Assembly (NCBI GenBank): GCA_019914945.1
Contig: CM034108.1
Location: 9,364,280 to 9,428,279, forward strand
Length of the DNA: 64,000 nt
Direction: 5' to 3'
DNA from: Typha latifolia
Lineage: Eukaryota; Streptophyta; Magnoliopsida; Poales; Typhaceae
A model generated the notes under the pieces. The model had not been told where the DNA came from. It was given only the letters and a program-made list of their open reading frames with translations, and searched no databases. The stretch's first letter is position 1; every line of letters begins with the position of its first letter. Both the position numbers and the translations under genes were made by a program. Of this stretch, positions 56,612 through 64,000 are shown piece after piece.

Positions 56612-58512
56612 TTAGACTTTTCTTTTCAAAAATTTAGTATTATGCTTGAAATCATTTGAAGAAGAAAGTTTTATTTTTGAAGATAGTTCTTCGACTTTCT
56701 TTCTCAAAATCTCAATTTTATTTTTCAAAATTTTATTTTTATGAGAAAGAGAAGAAACTATCTTTTTAAGAGCAATATTTTTTATTCTAATTTTTCTAAA
56801 TTCATCATACAATTCCTCAAAAGCACTTTGTAAGTCATAATGTTAGAAATATTCATTAATTGATTCACATACCTTATTATCTTCTTTTGCATTAAGCAAA
56901 GATTTGCAAGCTTTTTTTTTATTTTCTTCATCGGAGCTATTTAAATCTCTTTCACCTCATGTCGCTACCATGGCTTTCTTTTTGCCCTTCCTGCTTGACT
57001 TCTTTAGTTGAGGATAATCGTATTTAATGTGGCCCGACTTATTCCATTATTAGCAAATGATTTTATTTTTTGGTTGCATCTTGCTTTTGTGATCTTCGTA
57101 CACTTTGCTTTCTTTTACTTAGGAATCTTTTAAATTTCCTTCTAAGTAAAATAATATTCCAATCTTATTCACTTGATTCATTCGTCATGGATGGTTGAAG
57201 AGCTAAGTCATAGGTTTTTAGTATTAGTAAATATGTACAAAATATTCTAAGTATTTTTATACATGTATACGAGCATATCTACAAGTTTTAATAAGATTTG
57301 GTTTGAAGATTTTCTAGTTTTCAAGCATTTAAATTAGGGCGTCTGAAATGTATTTGAACGCACCCTAGAGAATGCTCAAAGATACAAAGGTAGCTTTTAG
57401 CTGGTCGAATGTACCCTATGAACTGCTCGAAGTCATTCGAAACTATAGAGAAGTGTTTTTCGATCATCCGAACACACTTGGAACTCAAGTCAAGTCGTTT
57501 GAATAGAGGCGATTTGCGTTCGAACGGGATCACAGAATGAGATTCTATGAGACTTAATTTGACCTGGTTTTATCTTTATAAGGTATATAAGTATTAAGAT
57601 ACCCTAACCCTAGAGTACGTCAATTATTGCTTCGAGAAGAAGTTTTTGAAGAAATAATAATTTTTTCACTGATAGAGGTTTTGTTCATCGTTTACATTGA
57701 AAAGATTCGTCTTAAGAGTCACAAAGACGAAAAATCAATCTCTAAGATTACTTAGATTAGAAATCGATCATAGGAAGCAGTGAATTGCAAGGCTTAGCAA
57801 TCATAATTGCGTCAAATAAAATAGTGGGGATCGATGGGTTCTCTTGTAAACTACCACACTTATTAGTGATTGGTTTGCTTTGAGTTTAGATCCATAGTTT
57901 TTTATTTATTTATTTGGAGTTTCTCCGAGTAAAAGTCTTAATGCTCATCTTTACTTTATCCATTGATTATTATTCCATATTTTTTTACTTCACTAAAGGG
58001 TTGGAAATCGTGCCTGGGGTTTAGATATACATATATGTCTAGTTTTTCATTGTCTTTCTTTTGCCTATAATAATTTTTGTCACCATTTCAACATTAGTAA
58101 AAGATTTACCAAGAGATTTCAAAATTTTAGTAATATTGGTAAATCTAGTAAATGTATCATAAATAGATTCTTTGAAACACATACTAAAGAGTTCATGACT
58201 ATGTTTATACATGCTAGTTTTTTACTCTTTAACTTGATTAGTACTTTTAGCCAATTCACATATAGAGATTCTATTGAACTCATTAAGATCTAATGTATAA
58301 TATAATAAGTTTACGACTTTAGTATTAATTTGAATATTCTTTATGCCAATTTCAACCCATTTATTTTCAGATTTGGTAATAGTCTTTCCATCTACAACCA
58401 TAGTTGATATTCTAGGACCATTTATAATGACTTTCCATAACTCATAATCTATAGCTTGAATATATATTCTCATTCTAGTCTTCCAATAATTATAATTTAA
58501 TCCACTAAACAA
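56612..58512 (-). pseudogene. Sirevirus gag, interrupted by a solo LTR
   Basis: 58222-58512 is the gag N-terminus (FSGLNYNYWKTRMRIYIQ, YELWKVIINGP, ISICELAKSTNQVKE). After the inserted LTR (57208-58049) a zinc knuckle is legible near 57018-57065 with two of its Cys lost (C-x2-W-NKSGHIKYD-Y), then RKGKKKAMVAT. 56612-56812 is a Lys/Glu heptad-rich coiled coil as in Sirevirus gag. Several stops interrupt the frame. Confidence 0.75.
57208..58049 (+). repeat. Solo Sirevirus LTR, plus orientation
   Basis: tcataggtttttagtatt...tatgtctagtttttca aligns throughout with the 5' LTR at 42036-43089 (tgtacaaaatattctaagt, aagattcgtcttaag, gggttctcttgtaa-like strings). A GTTCGAACG box (57519) precedes a TATA-like ggtatataag (57582-57591) by about 60 bp. 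There is no internal sequence. A matching target duplication was not found. Confidence 0.7.
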
Positions 58513-58612
58513 GAGCGGTCTAGTCTAATGGTTGATTGACCTTTAGTATCAGAGGTTCATACTATGGTTGTCATGATTTACTCTAAGACAATTAAGTTTG
58601 AAAATAGAGACT

Positions 58613-58629
58613 TTGCTCAGATATCAATT
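58613..58629 (-). other. Primer-binding site of the minus-strand Sirevirus
   Basis: The minus strand reads aattgatatctgagcaa, a worn ATTGGTATCAGAGCAA, the usual Sirevirus site and context, about 100 bp before gag. Confidence 0.6.
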
Positions 58630-58640
58630 ATTAGTCAGAC

Positions 58641-59299
58641 TAGGCAACCCAAGAAAGGGGATAATTAGGTTTACAAACTATAAATAAGAAGATAAAACCC
58701 AAGTATTCAAGTATATTTGTAAATTGTAATGATAATGAGAAATTCAAAGCTTCACGCAAATTAAGATAATGCAAATAGATAAATTAATGATTATGTGCAT
58801 TATTATGCTATGAAAACATAAATGAGATAAGCAAAAAAAAAAGAAGAAGGGAGAGAGAAAACGATACCAAAAATTATAATGGTTCAATCAATACTTACAT
58901 CCACTTCTCAAGATTCCTTCTTTGAGAATTTATTACGCACTGAAAGTTATATACCACTAGCTTATAAAGATGCTAGCAACCTTTATAAAAAAGATTTATA
59001 CCCCAAAATCTTTTTCTCAAAACAACATTTGCTTTGAGTTAAGAAGTCTGTTGACTTCTTCTAAAAGGTCTACTTGATCTCTCATCTATAAACCACGAAT
59101 GTTTTTTCACTTTCTTCACAAATATAATTAAAACCATAAACACACCTAATATGTGTAATAACTCTCAAAAAGTTTGATTTATAAATAAATCCCACTAAGA
59201 AAAAGAAAATGAAGAGAAAAACAAAACTTGTAAAATGAAAACTTCTCTCCAATATGGGTATTTATGTTATACCACTCGTATACAATTATACAATATGGC
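58641..59299. other. Probable LTR of the minus-strand Sirevirus; no gene
   Basis: AT-rich and non-coding. By position right of the primer site this should be the 5' LTR of the element at 55800-58640; its outer edge was not found. Confidence 0.35.
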
Positions 59300-59386
59300 A
59301 AGGCCAAACAAGCTATGACAAATTATCAAGTTTATAAATATATGTTAGTTGTAAACTTGATAATTTATCATAGCTTGTGTGGCCTT
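59300..59386. repeat. 35-bp inverted repeat with 17-base loop
   Basis: Arms 59300-59334 and 59352-59386 pair with only two or three mismatches (aaggccaaacaagctatgac against the reverse complement of the right arm). Weaker pairing continues outward to about 59268 and 59420. It could be a small foldback element or a hairpin RNA precursor. Confidence 0.8.
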
Positions 59387-59389
59387 ACT

Positions 59390-60331
59390 AGATCATGTAG
59401 CTGTGTATGTAGTCTAATATAAATATTGTGCAGCAGAAGTTGCATGTGTTTATTTAATGTGTTTATATATATATACACATACATAACAAACTATGTACCA
59501 TGTCATCTGTTTAAACAAACTATTCTCTTATGTGCAAAGATACAAAAATACCACAAAAGTACTACAAAACTATCACTAACACTAGCTTCTGTAACATATA
59601 ACTCATCACTCATCTCACCTTTGCTATAAGCTGCTACCAAAAGTCTCTTATCACCATCATGCTCCATATCTGATGGGTTATATATATATAAAAAAAAGTT
59701 CATAGGCCAACGAACTCAAGTGAATAATTTTTTTTTCCAAATTAGATATGTCAGGCAAAAAAATAAATTACCACAGATAATATAAATTAAAAAAAATAAT
59801 ATGTCATGGATTAGTGTATTAAAGCCTTGCAAATGATACATATATTACACATATTATATGATCAAATGGCATGAAATTGCTAAATGTAGCAACAAAAAAT
59901 ACATGATAACCACTTGATAACTATATATATGTTAGGGTAACAAAATCAATGCATTTCCATTATCAAGATCATCAATATTAACTCTAAATGACAATAACCA
60001 TATTATACCACTATGCATAGTCCACACTCAATGTCTGGTCTTATAATCCTATCCGAAGGCATAATATATAATCTATTAATCATATGCATATATCAGTAAT
60101 TAATCTAGACTAGTGTACCGATAGCCTGTTGTGCTTATACTCAACTAACCTCATATGTAAGTCATGAGAGATCACATATATATCAGCAACCATACTAATA
60201 ATACGAGCACCTTTAATCTTGTCATACTATTCAAGACTAGTCATTATTATCAATCCAAATTTAACATGCAATCCGAAGACTACTCATTAGCTCAATCCAA
60301 ATTAACCTCTAACTTTGCTTAATTTTTACAC
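59390..60331. other. No gene; part may be a worn TGTAAC-family LTR
   Basis: Around 60035 the string ggtcttataatcctatccgaaggc resembles ggtctcaacatcatacccgaaggc at 24361 in the 2.6-kb LTR, and nearby sequence has the same AT-rich style. The boundaries are unknown. A TA repeat lies at 59465-59475. Confidence 0.3.
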
Positions 60332-60628
60332 TTAGCCCCGTTTACTTGTAGAATAAGGGTAGAATAGGCATAAGTATTCTAATTTTTAAAATCAGAATAA
60401 GAGGGTTAATACTAGTATAAGCTATTGTAATGTTTAGCTCAATACTAGTATAAGGTGTAATAATTACGTTTGATATTATATAAATTTAATATTAAAATAA
60501 TAAAATTGTATTGGGAATTGGTGATGTTTTAAACCTAATGATGAAAATACCTTGATTATATGTTAAATAGTCAATAGTATGTGGCCTTTCTACTATGGAC
60601 TTTCCTACACTATATGGGGTCATAGTAT

Positions 60629-61150
60629 GAGGTTATAACCCCGCACTTTGGTGTGCAAGGTATTACCCTGCACTATGCGGGGTTATAACCCCTCACTCGA
60701 GTGCTCCTTGATGCTACTTGACAAGGGCGTTGGAGCAATCGTGGGCAAGGGCAGAGATGTTGCCCCACCATAGGAAGACGCGGTCGAGGAGGACGGTGGC
60801 TCTAAGTTAGAGTTTGCATTACCACTCTTTGCATCTACAACGAAAACATCGAAAGACACTACTTTGAAGTCTTCTCAACCAAATTAGCTGTGTGTATCGA
60901 TGGAGAAATGCAAGACAAAATGTCATATTCACGCAAGTAATTTATACATTATAATTTGTGTAAATAATGTATTGTGTCAAATTTTTTCACGCGGGAAGAT
61001 GTAGACTTGTCCTAGCGCTACGGGGTCATAACCCCGCAGTATGCTAGTATGCGGGGTTATAACCCTGACTCATGTATGCGGGATTATAAATTTGCATTGT
61101 GTTGGTATGCAGAATTATAATCCCACACTCTTCTTGGTTATAACCTCATA
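60629..61150. repeat. Cluster of palindromic GGGGTTATAACCCC motifs
   Basis: The perfect 14-bp palindrome ggggttataacccc is at 60679-60692. One-mismatch or shortened forms are at 60630-60642, 61022-61035, 61053-61065, 61109-61125 and 61137-61148, often inside a tatgcgg...cgcactat-like context. Confidence 0.85.
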
Positions 61151-61157
61151 GTCTACT

Positions 61158-61433
61158 TTGTTTTTACCCTCCTTTGCATATCTATTTAATGCTGGTTTAT
61201 CAAAGAGATGGGAGAGATATGCTCCTGCAAGGAGAGTGTGTACGAAGCGTGGTCGTAGTGCTTCGTCGGAGGAGTGGTGTGGAAAGCGTGGTCGTACTGC
61301 TTCGTTGGATGAGAGGCATGCGAAGTGTGATCACAGTGCTTCGTCGGAGGAGAGGCGTACGAAGCATATTCGCAGTGCTTCGTCGAAAGAGAGATGTGCA
61401 AAGGTTGAGAGAGCTCGGCGCTGGGCTCGGTGA
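61158..61433 (+). CDS. Hypothetical 91-codon ORF with 13-residue repeats
   Basis: This open frame lies in the PIF-like element and consists mainly of four 39-bp units (61245-61400) that translate to 13-residue repeats, for example RGRSASSEEWCGK and CDHSASSEERRTK. The protein is basic and Ser-rich and ends ERARRWAR at TGA. I do not recognise it. The repeat length is a multiple of three and the units vary mostly without stops, which is compatible with either coding or chance. It could be captured gene sequence or a non-coding minisatellite. Confidence 0.3.
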   Translation: MFLPSFAYLFNAGLSKRWERYAPARRVCTKRGRSASSEEWCGKRGRTASLDERHAKCDHSASSEERRTKHIRSASSKERCAKVERARRWAR

Positions 61434-61718
61434 TGGAGGCCATGACTGCCTTTCTAGAGAAGAGAAATATGAGAGAGGGGGGGGGGATCAAACTATAGTT
61501 GATTAGATGTTAAATTAGTGATGTCAGCTCAAAAGGGTAAAATAGTAATTTTTAGGTATTTAATAAATTAGTTTTTAAAAGTTGTATTGAATAAGATGAG
61601 AAAGAATATTAAAATAATATACTAGAATAAAGTAAGATGTTGTTTAGTTACTACACCAAAATAAGGAGGCTTATTCTAGAATAAGCATATTCCTATTTCA
61701 CAAGTGAACGGGGGCTTA

Positions 61719-62029
61719 AAGAATACAAGACTTTTAGCACATTCACTTTTCTATTTCTAGACAATAAATACAACAAATATAAATTATTTGAGACATGGAT
61801 ACATCTAGCTAGCTTAAGTTGATAGTTTAAGAAATCATTGTTGTGTAAAGTACTTCACTTTAATCGATCGGGAAATGTTCTTCAAGCCGAATCTATAGTT
61901 CCAAATCTATGTATTCCAATTTAATCGATCATGGTGAAAGATCCTCTTCCTCTTCCATCCTTTGGAAAATTTATTCAATAACAAATAAAAATTATTATTA
62001 CCAAAATGAGGGATTTATTTTACTAATAA
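61719..62029. other. No gene recognised
   Basis: AT-rich spacer with two ttaatcgatc-type strings (61860-61868, 61921-61929). Nothing else is recognised. Confidence 0.4.
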
Positions 62030-62659
62030 CTATTCATATATTTATTTCTATTCTGGAATAAGAGTGTAATAATTATATTTGATATGATATAAAGTAAAGG
62101 TAAAAATAGAAAAATTACTAAAGTACCCTCTAATTTGATTTAAAATAGATTGATTGAATAGATGATAAATAAGTTAATAATTTTTATGTATGTAATGCTT
62201 GGGAGTTACTTATGCAATGCTAGGCTAGGGCATTATATATTTAATGTTAGGTTTAGGCATTATGTATGCAATCTAAGGAGATAGATATATAATGCTTGAA
62301 AAGTAGGTGTGTAATGCTTTTGAGGTAAATATGTCATACTTATACAAATTTATTATTATAATTTAAATATATTTTAATTTGATAAAATATTGATTTATTA
62401 ATATTTGTCTTTTTTACATTTAACCTTACATATTTGATCTAAAATGATAGTTTATAAATTTATAACAAGATATTTAAGAGAAGTTATAGTCAAATCAAGG
62501 GTAAATTGGTAATTAGATTAGTGTGTGGTATAAGATGTAATATTGATAAAAAGTGTTTATATTCTGAAATATAGTTATTTTGATGTTTAATTGTTATTCT
62601 AGAATAAGAGGTTGTATTCTAAAATAATGACTTTTGTTATTCCTCGAGTGAGCGGGGCC
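62030..62659. mobile_element. Partial relative of the PIF-like element
   Basis: The right end reads, inward, ggccccgctcactcgaggaataa, like the termini of the element at 60335-61715, and the left part shares gaataagagtgtaataattatatttgatat with that element's interior. A matching left terminus is missing. The middle holds a run of taatgctt / gcattat motifs (62187-62335). Confidence 0.45.
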
Positions 62660-63349
62660 AAGTTTTTTTTTTAAATGTTACCAAGTTAACAATCAAAACT
62701 TTGCCGATAAATTATCATGAGATAAACTTGGCTAATAATTTTATAGGAAACTATAACTTAATAGCTTTATTTCATATTTCATAAGACTTATAATAATGCA
62801 ATATCAAAGTAGCAATTGCATTTCTTCTGGGACCTTTTTTCCACACATGAACGTTATAATAATATAACTTCCCTCCTCGCAAGTCTCTCCTATGCTAGGG
62901 TTTTCCCCTCTTCATGAGACTCTTTCCCTAATCTCCAAGCCTGCTTAACCTTTAGCTTCAAGGTCTTTTAATTGGGATTTGTTTGTGTTAGCTGACTTCA
63001 AACCAAGCCTCACTACCAATAAATGGTGTTTCATCCACTATAAGTTCCTGGTGCAATTCCACGGGTTGCTAAGGTAGTATCTTTCTAAATAAATGATGTG
63101 TAACCTTGCGAAGATGGCTAGCTCTCAAATGGTGACTTAACTCTTTGGACACTTTAAAATGGATCAGATTCATCCACAGAAATCGACACGAGCATTCCTA
63201 TTGATGCCAAATCAGCTTCGATCTTGCTAGACTTCATACCATTATGGAGAAGGAAAGAAGGGACAACAATCTCAAGCTCCTTAAGAAATGCCCTATCCAA
63301 TATCGACAAGTTGTCAAACCCTCGTGCTACTACAAGATAAGATTATACT
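62660..63349. other. No certain gene; a coding-like patch on the minus strand
   Basis: On the minus strand about 63165-63345 is open and reads FDNLSILDRAFLKELEIVVPS and SSKIEADLASIGMLVSISV, ending at a stop. It looks protein-like but I cannot assign a family, and it is cut by the LTR at 63350. The rest (62660-63160) shows nothing recognisable. Confidence 0.3.
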
Positions 63350-64000
63350 TGTAACAACCAGAAGAAAAAAAACTAGGCGTGCACATGCTTGGCACGTGCG
63401 CCCCTTTCTTCTCTTTCCTTCCCTCTCTCTCTTTTCTTTCTTCTCTTCTTTCCTTCTTTCTTTTTCTTTCTTCTTTGTTCTCCCTGCCAGCAGACTCACG
63501 CCCCTCTCCTTCTCGCTGCACTGGAGTGCCGCCAAAACCACTGACCCCATGGATCGAAGCGTCGGAGCTGCCTCACCTTCCTAGTAAGTTAGGTTTGTAA
63601 TTGAATAATTATTTTTGAGTCTTTCTTCTCTGAAACTTTAGCCTCTCGGTCATGCCATGATTTGGCCAGTTGACGGCTTTGTGCCTTGCTGCGCTGGTCC
63701 GGTGGGCTCCCCCTTTTCACGAGGATGCCCTCGGTGGCATCCTTTGACCGGCAGCCTTGATGAGGGCGGTTCTCACCGTCAACTGCCTCTGGTGGCTAGG
63801 CTCCCCCTCAATTAGATTCTGCTAGACGAGGGGAGGGTGCCAGCGAGGTCGGGCGAGGTTGGTAGTGGTCGGGACCGCCGGTAGCTTCCCTTCCCACCGT
63901 GTGGCTTTTGGTTGCCTTGTTGGCAGCTATCGCCTCCTTCGTTGGCCAGTTGGCACTGTGGTGCCTTCCTCAACTTGTGGGGAGTCGGCCAAAGTACCTG
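63350..64000. repeat. Inverted copy of the TGTAAC LTR end, running off the window
   Basis: Starts tgtaacaaccagaagaaa and then follows the reverse complement of 26036 down to about 25350 (gcacgtgc near the end, a pyrimidine-rich tract, ctggagtgcc.ccaaaacc, cggagct, ggtgggctccccctttt). Divergence is considerable. The remaining 2 kb of the LTR and any internal region lie to the right of the window. Confidence 0.65.

Larger units (their letters stand above)
55800..58640 (-). mobile_element. Decayed Sirevirus, minus orientation
   Basis: From right to left: primer site (58613-58629), gag start, a solo LTR inserted in opposite orientation, gag zinc knuckle, coiled coil and pre-integrase. This is a different, older lineage than the two Sireviruses at 34-49 kb, as the protein wording differs. 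Confidence 0.75.
60335..61715. mobile_element. PIF/Harbinger-like non-autonomous element with TTA target duplication
   Basis: The termini are inverted: gccccgtttacttgtagaat on the left, gcccccgttcacttgtgaaa on the right read inward. TTA flanks both ends (60332-60334, 61716-61718), the PIF/Harbinger (Tourist) target size and sequence. Length is 1381 bp with no transposase. The outer parts are AT-rich with GAATAAG motifs; the middle carries palindromes and a 39-bp repeat not expected in such an element, possibly captured sequence. Confidence 0.65.

Noticed and set aside
58505..58570. tRNA-like or SINE head (tagtctaatggttga ... gaggttcatac)
   Set aside because: It resembles A and B boxes, but the minus strand reads gag N-terminal codons and the leader of the Sirevirus between its primer site and gag, which explains the sequence better. 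No cloverleaf could be drawn.
60629..61150. CRISPR-like array from the repeated palindromes
   Set aside because: Spacing is irregular, the repeats are not constant, and the host is a plant.
63288..63600. Overlapping ORFs (Ser/Phe- or Lys/Glu-rich) at the right edge
   Set aside because: They cross the LTR boundary at 63350 and lie in its pyrimidine tract.

Overview
The window is repeat-dense nuclear DNA of a flowering plant. The evidence is plant-type LTR retrotransposons primed by initiator-Met tRNA (TGGTATCAGAGC-like sites), plant L1-type LINE remnants, hAT and PIF-like non-autonomous DNA elements, and two plant gene families: a UGT71-like glycosyltransferase and an SBP-box (SPL) transcription factor with a miR156 site. 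The GC-rich codon use of the UGT and of SPL exon 1 suggests a monocot, but this is not proven. Most of the remaining open frames are decayed transposon proteins or chance frames.

Layout. 1-4478: decayed Ty3/gypsy chromovirus (minus) with its 5' LTR. 4479-6500: a 277-bp tandem duplication and a retroelement remnant. 6908-8323: UGT71-like gene with no ATG at its expected start. 8522-9188: hAT-type element with an 8-bp target duplication. 9277-26036: nested retroelements. These include a 42-bp array built from an LTR end plus a primer-binding site, a chromovirus (12253-17617, target duplication GTCAT) inserted near the end of an older TGTAAC...GTTACA LTR, LINE pieces, a solo LTR, a second truncated chromovirus and a 2.6-kb LTR. 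26037-30780: SPL gene on the minus strand (two exons, 178 aa, miR156 site 2 bases after the stop codon). 30780-34050: a 0.8-0.9 kb AT-rich unit in three tandem copies, the middle one split by a second hAT-type element. 34086-37866: Sirevirus (Ty1/copia) that has lost gag. 38281-50105: chromovirus (target duplication TATTG) split by a Sirevirus at 42036-48954 (target duplication TGGCC) that has lost pol. 50111-54228: no gene seen. 54229-58640: a chromovirus-type LTR, then a decayed minus-strand Sirevirus carrying a plus-strand solo Sirevirus LTR. 59300-59386: strong hairpin. 60335-61715: PIF-like element carrying palindromes and a 39-bp coding-like repeat. 63350-64000: inverted copy of the TGTAAC LTR, running off the window.

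The main unexplained signal is a palindromic box, GCGTTCGAACGC, clustered in the LTRs of both gypsy and copia families and also in an internal promoter-like region of the Sirevirus. It tends to lie shortly upstream of a TATA-like sequence. This could be a cis-regulatory module shared by unrelated retroelements of this host.
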